Origin: Gammaproteobacteria bacterium
Lineage (GTDB): Bacteria > Pseudomonadota > Gammaproteobacteria > Steroidobacterales > Steroidobacteraceae
NCBI GenBank assembly: GCA_003156695.1
Contig: PMHN01000050.1
Span: forward strand, 1 to 5,275
DNA length: 5,275 nt
Direction of reading: 5' to 3'
The notes beneath the pieces are model-generated. The model was not told the origin of the DNA and made no database searches. It worked only from the letters and a program-made list of their open reading frames with translations. Made by a program: the position numbers and the translations under genes. Shown here piece by piece: positions 1-5,101 of this stretch; position 1 is the stretch's first letter, and every line of letters starts with the position of its first letter.

Positions 1-712
1 CCTGGATCCACGGGTTCGGGTGGTCGACGATGCGTGCCAGGGTGTCGGATTCCATGCGGCGGTCCACGATCACCCCGACACGATTGCAGGTACGGAAGAT
101 CGTGTCCAGATCATGCGTGATCATGACAATCGTCAGACGCAGGTGTTGCTGCAGGTACAGCACCAGGTCATCAAAGGCGGCCGCGCTCACCGGATCCAGC
201 CCCGAGGTCGGCTCGTCGAGAAACAAGAGGCTCGGGTCGAGCGACAGCGCCCGCGCCAGGGCGGCACGCTTCACCATGCCGCCGGAGAGCTGCGCGGGAT
301 ACTTGCCCGCGGCATCCGCCGACAGCCCGACGAGGCGGATTTTCAGCAGCGCCAGCTCATCGAGCGCCGCCGCGCTGAGCTGCAGATGCTCGATCATGGG
401 CAGCTGCACGTTCTGCAGTACCGTGAGACCGGAGTACAACGCGCCGGCTTGGAAGCTCACGCCGTAGCGGGCCTTTACCTCACGCAGCTGCGCGGCGCCC
501 ATTTGCGTGATGTCGCTGCCGCCGATGCGCACCACGCCGGCCTGTGGCCGCTGCAGCCCGAGAATCGTGCGCAGCAGCACTGATTTGCCGGAGCCGGACC
601 CGCCGACGATCCCAAACACCTCATCCTGCATCACCTGCATGTCGAGGCCGTCGTGGACCAGCTGCGCCCCGAAGCGGTTGACCAGTCCCTGCACTTCCAG
701 CACCGGGTACAT
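1..712 (-). CDS. mlaF: MlaF-type phospholipid ABC transporter ATPase, 3' end cut by window edge
   Basis: This is the nucleotide-binding subunit that would pair with the MlaE-like permease encoded just upstream, powering phospholipid movement between the inner membrane and the periplasmic MCE protein. The visible 237 codons run from ATG at 712 to the window edge with no stop. Seen in the translation: Walker A GGSGSGKS (residues 37-44), Q-loop Q88 in SFQAGALYS, signature LSGGM (142-146), Walker B LLFLDEP with catalytic E167, D-loop GLD (171-173) and H-loop H200 in MITHDLDT. The Q-loop context (FQxGALF/YS) and the signature followed by MxKRxALARA are typical of the Mla/Ttg2A family rather than of generic importers. 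Family members are about 265-270 residues, so roughly 30 C-terminal residues lie outside. The ATG shares its A with the TGA of mlaE (TGATG), implying translational coupling. An mlaD-like gene is expected next, but this is not visible. Confidence 0.93.
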   Translation of the reverse strand, partial: MYPVLEVQGLVNRFGAQLVHDGLDMQVMQDEVFGIVGGSGSGKSVLLRTILGLQRPQAGVVRIGGSDITQMGAAQLREVKARYGVSFQAGALYSGLTVLQNVQLPMIEHLQLSAAALDELALLKIRLVGLSADAAGKYPAQLSGGMVKRAALARALSLDPSLLFLDEPTSGLDPVSAAAFDDLVLYLQQHLRLTIVMITHDLDTIFRTCNRVGVIVDRRMESDTLARIVDHPNPWIQ

Positions 713-1845
713 CAGATGTTCATTTCCATGAACAGCACCGCGAACAGCGCGTCGGCGAAGATGACAAAGAAAATCGCCTGCACCACCGCCACGGTCACCA
801 GCCGCCCGAGCTCGCGCGCCGAACCGCGCACCTGCATGCCGCGGTAGCAGCCGGCCAGCCCGATCAGCACCGCGAACACCGGGGCCTTCAGCAAGCCCAC
901 CCAGAAGGTGCTGGGCGAGATCGCGTAATTGACGCGGCCCACGAACTGCGTGAGCGGCATATCGAGCAGGTAGCGGCACAGGAGGCCGCCGCCGGCAAGA
1001 CCGACGAGATCCGCGATAATGGTGAGCAGCGGCAGCGCGATCGCCAGCCCCAGGAGGCGCGGCACCACCAGCACCTCGAACGGATCGACCCCGGTCGCGA
1101 TCAGCGCGTCGACCTCTTCGTTGAGCTTCATGGAGCCGAGTTCCGCAGCGAAGGCGCTGCCCGAGCGCCCGGCCACGATGATGGAGGTGAGGAGCACTCC
1201 CAGCTCGCGCAGCACCCCGATGGCCACCAGGTCCACCACGTAGATGTCGGCGCCGAGGCCCCGCAGCTGCTGGGCGCTCATGTAGGCGATGATGACGCTG
1301 ATGAGGAAAGCGATGAGCGCCACGATGGGGGCGGCCGTGATACCGGTGTCGTACACGTGGCGCGCGACGGAAATCGGCCGCAGGCGCTTCCAGCTCGTAA
1401 GTCCGCCCAGGAAGGTGGTGCTGGCGCGGCCCAGGAACGCGAGTCCCTCCACCATGTCCGCGCCCGCCCGGACCGCGTAGCGGCCGATCGCGATCAGCAC
1501 CGGGTCGTGCCCGGACGGCGCCGCGGGAGCTGCCGCCGCCGCCGCCGCGGCTTCGGCGTCCGCGCTGGCGAGCGTCTCATCGAGGAGGCGCAACTGATCG
1601 GGCGGTGCGCCGCTGAAAGTCACCTCGAGTCCGCCGCCACGCGCGCGCCGCAGGAACTCGCGCAGCGCCCAGGCGCCTGACAAGTCGAGCGCGGTGAGCC
1701 CCTGGGTGCCGACGCGCACCGTACTCCCCGCCGGCAGATCAATGGCGGCGAGCGCCCTCTCGATGTCGGTGATCTGCAACGCCCGCCACTGGCCGGTCAG
1801 CTCAAGCTCGACCTGCGTGCCGGTTCTCTCGACCTCGAAGAACAT
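712..1845 (-). CDS. mlaE: MlaE-type lipid ABC permease with fused N-terminal STAS (MlaB-like) domain
   Basis: This 377-residue inner-membrane permease belongs to a Mla-type phospholipid transporter. Residues 1-92 look like a STAS domain: alternating strands and helices, with LDLSGAW (53-59) at the place of the D-x-S/T-G-A loop that in MlaB contacts MlaF. An alanine/proline linker follows (93-112, eight consecutive Ala at 99-106). The MlaE domain fills the rest. It has membrane segments near 170-190, 205-225, 260-290 and 315-375, and the family block with ELGVLLTSIIVAGRSGSA, AELGSMKLNEEVDAL and the VDPFEVLVVPR loop. Ordinary MlaE is about 260 residues, and the extra length is the STAS part, so MlaB and MlaE functions are likely combined here. 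The ATG at 1845 is the first possible start after the in-frame dps stop, 24 nt upstream. No clear Shine-Dalgarno is seen, so coupling to dps translation is possible. The 3' end overlaps the mlaF start by one base. Confidence 0.93.
   Translation of the reverse strand: MFFEVERTGTQVELELTGQWRALQITDIERALAAIDLPAGSTVRVGTQGLTALDLSGAWALREFLRRARGGGLEVTFSGAPPDQLRLLDETLASADAEAAAAAAAAPAAPSGHDPVLIAIGRYAVRAGADMVEGLAFLGRASTTFLGGLTSWKRLRPISVARHVYDTGITAAPIVALIAFLISVIIAYMSAQQLRGLGADIYVVDLVAIGVLRELGVLLTSIIVAGRSGSAFAAELGSMKLNEEVDALIATGVDPFEVLVVPRLLGLAIALPLLTIIADLVGLAGGGLLCRYLLDMPLTQFVGRVNYAISPSTFWVGLLKAPVFAVLIGLAGCYRGMQVRGSARELGRLVTVAVVQAIFFVIFADALFAVLFMEMNI
1532..1549. repeat. (GCC)n trinucleotide run encoding the polyalanine linker
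   Basis: Five tandem GCC units (1532-1546) followed by GCG lie inside mlaE and encode most of the eight-alanine stretch between the STAS and permease domains. Such runs can change length by replication slippage in whole codons, which would alter linker length without breaking the frame. It is short, and no length variation can be seen from one sequence. Confidence 0.7.
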
Positions 1846-1866
1846 GCGGGAGGGCCAGCGCGCCCT

Positions 1867-2349
1867 TTAGCGCCTGGCGTGCAGGTGCGCCTCGAGGAAC
1901 CACAGGTACTTGTCGTTCTCGCGCGAGACCCCGGTAAAGAGGTCCGCCGTGTCGGCATCCCCGAGCTTGTCGGTGGCAGCGATCGCGGCGCGCACCTTCG
2001 CACCGAAGGCGGCGAGCGCGCTGGAGAGTGCTTCGACATGCGCGAGGCCTTCGGAGATGTCCTCGGGATACGGCTTGAGGGTGGTCGCGCGCGCCACGGC
2101 GCCGATGGTTCCGTGGGCGGTGCCCCCCAGCGCCGTGACCCGCTCGGCGAGCTCATCGATGTGGCCTTCGACACTTTCAGCCACCTTGTCGAACAGTTCG
2201 TGCAGCGCGATGAAATTCGGGCCCTTCACGTTCCAGTGCGCGTGTTTGGTCTGCGCACCCAGGTCGATGGCATCCGCAAGCCGCGCGTTCAGCACCGCGA
2301 TCACCTTCGAGCGCTTGCCGGCCGGCAGGTCATTCTTGGTATCGAACAT
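1867..2349 (-). CDS. dps: Dps family DNA-protecting mini-ferritin
   Basis: A 160-residue Dps protein, a little shorter than E. coli Dps (167). Dps forms a cytoplasmic dodecamer that oxidises Fe(II) with hydrogen peroxide, stores the iron and often coats DNA under starvation or oxidative stress. The inter-subunit ferroxidase ligands are all present with exact family spacing: H38 in HWNVKG, H50 and D54 in LHELFD, and D65 and E69 in HIDELAERV. These match E. coli H51, H63, D67, D78 and E82 with a constant offset of 13. The short N-terminal tail carries K5, K12, R13 and K15, compatible with DNA binding. The ATG at 2349 is fixed by an AGGAGG six bases upstream. An open frame continues upstream to 2577 but has no Dps similarity and runs over the regulatory region. 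The TAA at 1869-1867 is 21 bp before mlaE and in the same frame as it. Confidence 0.96.
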   Translation of the reverse strand: MFDTKNDLPAGKRSKVIAVLNARLADAIDLGAQTKHAHWNVKGPNFIALHELFDKVAESVEGHIDELAERVTALGGTAHGTIGAVARATTLKPYPEDISEGLAHVEALSSALAAFGAKVRAAIAATDKLGDADTADLFTGVSRENDKYLWFLEAHLHARR

Positions 2350-2355
2350 ACATAA

Positions 2356-2361
2356 CCTCCT
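2356..2361 (-). promoter_or_regulatory. Ribosome-binding site of dps (AGGAGG)
   Basis: A perfect AGGAGG ends six bases before the ATG at 2349. It selects that start over the longer open frame and over the out-of-frame ATG at 2353. It predicts strong translation, as expected for an abundant stress protein. Confidence 0.85.
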
Positions 2362-2374
2362 GTGGCTCGCCGGC

Positions 2375-2406
2375 ATTGGAGCATCGCGGCGGCGCCGCGG
2401 TCCAAT
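2375..2406 (-). other. Composite stem-loop in the dps upstream region
   Basis: The outer arms ATTGGA (2375-2380) and TCCAAT (2401-2406) are exact reverse complements. Inside them CGCGGC (2385-2390) pairs with GCCGCG (2394-2399) around a 3-nt loop. This gives two 6-bp stems separated by a small asymmetric internal loop. The element ends 13 bp before the dps AGGAGG. If transcription starts upstream of it, it would fold in the 5' untranslated region and could affect stability or initiation. If the TTGGAC at 2405-2400 is a -35 element, the arms are instead promoter DNA. The pairing is seen directly; the role is inference. Confidence 0.45.
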
Positions 2407-2441
2407 CGTCTGTCCGCATGAGGATGATAAACGCGATCTAT
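2405..2441 (-). promoter_or_regulatory. Candidate OxyR-type operator upstream of dps
   Basis: Read on the minus strand, four tetrads separated by exactly 7 bp are ATAG (2441-2438), TTAT (2430-2427), ATGC (2419-2416) and CGAT (2408-2405). Against the OxyR half-site pattern ATAG-CTAT-ATAG-CTAT with 7-bp spacers this is 12 of 16 matches. dps is a known OxyR target in E. coli, which makes the position sensible. A weak -35-like TTGGAC (2405-2400) abuts the site, as expected for an activated promoter. A TATCAT (2429-2424) inside the site is an alternative -10. Which is used cannot be decided by eye. Confidence 0.35.
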
Positions 2442-2442
2442 T

Positions 2443-2459
2443 GCGCGCGTCTTGCGCGC
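2443..2459. other. GC-rich stem-loop in the permease-dps gap
   Basis: GCGCGC (2443-2448) and GCGCGC (2454-2459) form a 6-bp stem with a 5-nt loop. No T-run follows on either strand, so this is not an ordinary intrinsic terminator. It sits 43 bp past the permease stop, next to a longer hairpin. Confidence 0.35.
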
Positions 2460-2465
2460 CCGGCG

Positions 2466-2487
2466 GCGGCGCGCATCGCCGCGCCGC
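2466..2487 (-). terminator. GC-rich hairpin after the exporter operon, no U-tract
   Basis: GCGGCGCG (2466-2473) and CGCGCCGC (2480-2487) are perfect 8-bp complements around a 6-nt loop, 15 bp after the permease stop. The position suits a 3' end or an mRNA-stabilising structure for the exporter operon. Because no T-rich stretch follows, intrinsic termination is doubtful, and a Rho-dependent or processed end is as likely. Confidence 0.35.
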
Positions 2488-2501
2488 AGCAGCCCTGGAG
2501 C

Positions 2502-3500
2502 CTAGGTGTCGTCGCGATAGCGGCGGATGCGGGTCGCGGCGTAGATCATGGCGGCCGCGGCGATGAGGCCCAGCCACAGGTCCGGAGCCAGGAATGCGGC
2601 GCGGAAGTGCAGTTCGCCCAGCAACGCATCAAGCGGCGGCATGTTGAAGTGGCTGTTGCCCTCGGCCGCCCGGTCGCTGATGAACTTCAGGTCACCGTGG
2701 TTGGCAAGAATGTCCCAGATGCCCGCAGACCGATAGAGTATGAACGTGAAGATGTAGTGACTGCCGAAGACGATGCGCTCAAGGAGCGGTACCAGCACCG
2801 GGATACCCAGTGCCCACATGACTGCATTGCGCCGCGCCAGCACCGACACCAGCAGGAAGAATCCCGTTATCGGCGCGTACCACAGCGCGCCGAGGATGAC
2901 GCCGATCAGCAGCAGGAACTCCACCCGCAGCCAGGTGAGGGTATTCCACGCCACCAGGTGTTGCGGCAGCTGTCCGAAGGCGGAGTGCGCGGCGAACACC
3001 ATGCTGATCGCCACGTGCGTCACGGCCGCCAGGGCCCAGACCCCGAGTGGTACCACGACCATCGCCACCAGCAGCTTCGAGGCCACGGTGAGTCCATCAG
3101 ACACGGGCAGCGACTTCCAGAAATAAATGCTGCGATCACGGCGCTCGGCGTACAGGCAGTCAACCAGATAGAAACTCAGCACAAACACCATCACCACATT
3201 GAGGGCGATCCACACCACAGCCTGCGCGATGGTGGAGAACGCCAGCGCCTGCCGCGCGCTGAAGGGCTGATCGCCGACGTCGCCGCCATTCACCACTATA
3301 TGCGTGTGCCCGTGGGCGAACAGCGCAAACACCACCAGCAGTACCGCGGTGGCGAGCGGTGCGATCCACAGCGCCCGATGCTCCCAGAATTCACGGCGCA
3401 CCAGCGTTACGAGTGTCTGCTGCAAGCCGCTGCGAGCCGCATCGCTCGCGGGCGCGGCCAGACTCGCGGTCCCGACGGGAGTTGTCATGTTGGCGCTCAT
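2502..3500 (-). CDS. ABC-2-type transporter permease of a YtrA-regulated exporter
   Basis: A 332-residue inner-membrane protein, the transmembrane partner of the ATPase encoded just upstream. After a soluble N-terminus with a short amphipathic RREFWEHR stretch (35-42), hydrophobic segments are seen near 43-62, 91-113, 140-165, 190-217 and 224-245, and a last one near 303-322, followed by the basic RIRRYR tail. The loop YAERRDRSIYFWKSLPVSD (117-135) is the characteristic coupling segment of ABC-2-type permeases found with YtrB/CcmA-like ATPases. The loop from about 66 to 88 and the region from 255 to 300 would be extracytoplasmic or re-entrant. The start at 3500 overlaps the ATPase stop as ATGA. 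No Shine-Dalgarno is evident, so translation probably depends on coupling. ATG at 3488 (residue 5) is an alternative start. Substrate is unknown; export of, or defence against, an envelope-active compound is an inference from related operons. Confidence 0.88.
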   Translation of the reverse strand: MSANMTTPVGTASLAAPASDAARSGLQQTLVTLVRREFWEHRALWIAPLATAVLLVVFALFAHGHTHIVVNGGDVGDQPFSARQALAFSTIAQAVVWIALNVVMVFVLSFYLVDCLYAERRDRSIYFWKSLPVSDGLTVASKLLVAMVVVPLGVWALAAVTHVAISMVFAAHSAFGQLPQHLVAWNTLTWLRVEFLLLIGVILGALWYAPITGFFLLVSVLARRNAVMWALGIPVLVPLLERIVFGSHYIFTFILYRSAGIWDILANHGDLKFISDRAAEGNSHFNMPPLDALLGELHFRAAFLAPDLWLGLIAAAAMIYAATRIRRYRDDT

Positions 3501-4354
3501 GGTGTTGCTCGCTGCATTTTGGCGACGAAGAGGTCGGCGATGGTGGGCGTGCGCAGCTCACCGAGCGCGCTGAGCTCCGCCGGCGAGCGGCCTTCGAAGA
3601 ACATGGCGACCCGTCCGAACACTTGCTGCTCGTAGAAGGGCTTGAGCGCGCGCGCGGCACCGGCCTGCTCGCTGCTCACGGTGAGCTGCTGGTAACGGCT
3701 GCCGAGATCCTCTACCGGGGAGTCGAGCGCCACGTGACCCTGGTTGATGAAAATGATGTCGGTGAAAAGGTGCTCGACCTCCTCGACCTGGTGGGTGGTC
3801 AGGAGAATGGTGCGTTGTTTGTCGAAATAATCGTTGAGCAGCGTGTCGTAGAAGCTGCGCCGATACAGCAGGTCGAGCCCGAGTGTCGGCTCATCGAGCA
3901 CCAGCAGGCGCGCGTCGATGGCGAGGATCAGCGCCAGGTGCAGCTGCGTCACCATGCCCTTGGAGAGCTGGCCGACGCGGCTCGACATGTGAATGTCGGT
4001 CTTCTTCAGAAACCCTTCGGCGACGCTGCGATCAAAGCGCGGATGCACGCCGGCGACGAACTCCAGCGCCTGGCTCACCTTCAGCCACCGCGGCAGCACC
4101 GCCACATCCGCAATGAAGCACACCTCGCGCATGAGCTCGTCGCGCTGCGAGCGCGGATCGAGCCCCATGACGCGCAGGTCGCCCGTAAAGGAGGTCAGCC
4201 CGAGGATGGCCTTCAGCGCCGTGGTCTTACCGGCGCCGTTCGGGCCGATGAGGCCGACGATGCGTCCCGGCTGGACGGCGAAACTCATCCCGTCCAGTGC
4301 GCGCTGCGCGCCGAATGCCTTGGTCAGGCCCCGCGCTTCAATTACTGCTGTCAT
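3497..4354 (-). CDS. ABC transporter ATPase, YtrB/CcmA-like
   Basis: A 285-residue nucleotide-binding protein that would energise the ABC-2 permease. Seen: Walker A GPNGAGKT (37-44), signature LSKGM (130-134), Walker B LLVLDEP with E155, D-loop GLD (159-161) and H-loop H188 in LLTTHQVEE. The usual Q-loop glutamine is absent: the equivalent stretch reads VCFIADVAVLPRW, placing D83 there. Acidic replacements occur in some YtrB-like exporters. A C-terminal extension (about 215-285), ending in TPTIADLFVAKM, is also typical of this group. ATG at 4354 is preceded by AGG (4365-4363) eight bases upstream and lies inside the end of the regulator gene, overlapping it by 17 nt. The longer frame back to 4453 lacks ABC similarity. 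The gene overlaps the permease by 4 nt, so the three products are likely made together. Confidence 0.92.
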   Translation of the reverse strand: MTAVIEARGLTKAFGAQRALDGMSFAVQPGRIVGLIGPNGAGKTTALKAILGLTSFTGDLRVMGLDPRSQRDELMREVCFIADVAVLPRWLKVSQALEFVAGVHPRFDRSVAEGFLKKTDIHMSSRVGQLSKGMVTQLHLALILAIDARLLVLDEPTLGLDLLYRRSFYDTLLNDYFDKQRTILLTTHQVEEVEHLFTDIIFINQGHVALDSPVEDLGSRYQQLTVSSEQAGAARALKPFYEQQVFGRVAMFFEGRSPAELSALGELRTPTIADLFVAKMQRATP

Positions 4355-4748
4355 CTTCTTTACCTGCTGATGTGCGTGGGACCGGGGGCGCTGGAGCCGC
4401 GCTCTGGCGCAGCAGCTCCCCTGCGGAGAGCCCAAGCCGCTGGATGCTGGCAAGCACCCTCGGCCATTCGTCTTCGAGGAAGCGTTGCCGCTCGTCCTTC
4501 ATCAGGGCCTTGGCCGCTCCGGTGCTCACGAACATGCCCAGACCGCGGCGCTTCTCCACCAGCTGCTCGTCCACGAGCTGCTGGTAGCCCTTCAGAACCG
4601 TCAGCGGGTTGACCCGGAAGTCTGCGGCGACGCTGCGCACCGATGGCAACGCGTCGCCTTCCTTCAGGGCACCCTCCAGGATCATGGCGACCACGCGGTC
4701 ACGCAGTTGCCGGTATATCGGCTGGCTCTCGTCCCACTGCGGGTCCAT
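4338..4748 (-). CDS. GntR-family transcriptional regulator, YtrA subfamily
   Basis: A 136-residue DNA-binding protein. Residues 9-74 form a GntR winged helix: PIYRQLRDRVVAMILEG, then GDALPSVRSVAADF, then the recognition-helix region VNPLTVLKGYQQL (46-58), and the wing KRRGLGMFV (66-74). The VNPLTV motif and the short C-terminal part (about 60 residues, with no FCD or UTRA effector domain) are hallmarks of the YtrA subfamily, whose genes usually precede ABC exporters, as here. The ATG at 4748 has AGGA (4759-4756) seven bases upstream. It follows the small peptide gene by 37 bp with no terminator between them and overlaps the ATPase gene. It most likely represses its own operon by binding the inverted repeat at 5075-5089. 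The inducer is unknown; in B. subtilis the family responds to cell-wall-active antibiotics. Confidence 0.93.
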   Translation of the reverse strand: MDPQWDESQPIYRQLRDRVVAMILEGALKEGDALPSVRSVAADFRVNPLTVLKGYQQLVDEQLVEKRRGLGMFVSTGAAKALMKDERQRFLEDEWPRVLASIQRLGLSAGELLRQSAAPAPPVPRTSAGKEDDSSN

Positions 4749-4755
4749 TTTGATG

Positions 4756-4759
4756 TCCT
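4756..4759 (-). promoter_or_regulatory. Ribosome-binding site of the YtrA-like regulator
   Basis: AGGA lies seven bases before the ATG at 4748, inside the 37-bp gap after the small peptide gene. It supports independent initiation of the regulator on a shared transcript. Confidence 0.6.
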
Positions 4760-4785
4760 GAAGCCTGTGACGGAGGGGTAGCGAA

Positions 4786-4983
4786 CTAATCTACCAAAAC
4801 GGCCGGCTGCGGCTGCCCGAACCAACCCGGCTGCATCTGCAGGAACACGATCGGGGTCGCGGCAGCGCGTTCGCCAGGAGCCACGGCCGTGGACTGTACG
4901 AAGCTCAGTCCCAGCACGACGGTGATGAGGGCGGCTGCGGCGGCGCAGGTGACGTCACGATAGAGGACATTGAGGGCGTTCAT
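4786..4983 (-). CDS. Small single-span membrane or secreted peptide, first gene of the exporter operon
   Basis: A 65-residue product I cannot assign to a named family. It has a short N-terminus with R9, a hydrophobic segment at about 13-31 (Ala-rich, then LITVVLGLSFV), and a 34-residue tail ending WFGQPQPAVLVD. The hydrophobic span could be a signal-anchor, or a signal peptide with weak A-x-A cleavage options near 33-35 or 40-42. Either way the proline/glutamine-rich tail would face the periplasm. The ATG at 4983 is supported by AGGAG (4997-4993) nine bases upstream. The frame extends to a GTG at 5076, but that lies within the promoter. It is the first gene after the promoter and is followed 37 bp later by the regulator. 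It may be an exporter accessory subunit, a sensor or an envelope peptide. The gene is very likely real; the function is unknown. Confidence 0.72.
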   Translation of the reverse strand: MNALNVLYRDVTCAAAAALITVVLGLSFVQSTAVAPGERAAATPIVFLQMQPGWFGQPQPAVLVD

Positions 4984-4992
4984 GATTCGGAT

Positions 4993-4997
4993 CTCCT
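4993..4997 (-). promoter_or_regulatory. Ribosome-binding site of the 65-residue peptide gene
   Basis: AGGAG, within AAGGAG, lies nine bases before the ATG at 4983. It is the best Shine-Dalgarno of the exporter operon, and it fixes the start of the small gene, rejecting the GTG at 5076. Confidence 0.7.
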
Positions 4998-5033
4998 TGG
5001 CGTTTATCTGGTCTGTCTCTTCCGGCCTCCCTG

Positions 5034-5045
5034 CACCTGCAGGTG
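5034..5045. promoter_or_regulatory. Perfect 12-bp palindrome in the operon leader
   Basis: CACCTGCAGGTG equals its own reverse complement and lies about 12-24 nt after the predicted transcription start, between promoter and first gene. It may be a second protein-binding site. A related single-stranded fold pairs CCTGCA with TGCAGG (minus strand) around two bases, which is too tight to be a stable RNA hairpin. The role is unknown. Confidence 0.4.
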
Positions 5046-5063
5046 GGCTTTCATTGGTGTTGT

Positions 5064-5092
5064 ACTCTACTAGCACACTACCATAGTGTCAA
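5064..5092 (-). promoter_or_regulatory. Sigma-70-type promoter of the exporter operon
   Basis: On the minus strand a perfect -35 TTGACA (5092-5087) and a -10 TAGAGT (5069-5064, four of six matches to TATAAT) are separated by exactly 17 bp. Transcription would start near 5057, giving a leader of about 73 nt to the ATG at 4983. No other convincing promoter is seen before the regulator gene. The strength of the -35 and the overlapping inverted repeat fit a promoter held down by a repressor. Confidence 0.72.
5075..5089. promoter_or_regulatory. Inverted-repeat operator, likely for the YtrA-like regulator
   Basis: ACACTA (5075-5080) and TAGTGT (5084-5089) are perfect 6-bp arms around a CCA spacer. 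The repeat covers half of the -35 hexamer and most of the promoter spacer, so a dimer bound here would block RNA polymerase. Autorepression through an inverted repeat at the promoter is usual for YtrA-type regulators. The assignment to the regulator encoded here is inference. Confidence 0.6.
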
Positions 5093-5101
5093 GCCGATTC
5101 A

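Noticed and set aside
2350..2577. N-terminal extension of dps to a start at 2577
   Set aside because: It would run into the permease gene and across the regulatory hairpins, has no Dps similarity, and the AGGAGG at 2361-2356 clearly serves the ATG at 2349.
2376..3635. Long plus-strand open frame of 419 codons
   Set aside because: It lies antisense to the permease and ATPase genes. Its translation is rich in Arg, His and Gln with no domain, as expected of an antisense shadow in G+C-rich DNA.
4355..4453. N-terminal extension of the ATPase to 4453
   Set aside because: The added residues lack ABC similarity and would deepen the overlap with the regulator gene. ATG at 4354 starts a normal ABC N-terminus with an AGG eight bases upstream.
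3359..4612. Long plus-strand open frame of 417 codons
   Set aside because: It is antisense to the ATPase and regulator genes, whose motifs are complete on the minus strand. The plus-strand product has no recognisable motif.
4984..5076. N-terminal extension of the small peptide to GTG at 5076
   Set aside because: The start would lie upstream of the -10 element, outside the predicted transcript, and the AGGAG at 4997-4993 supports the ATG at 4983.
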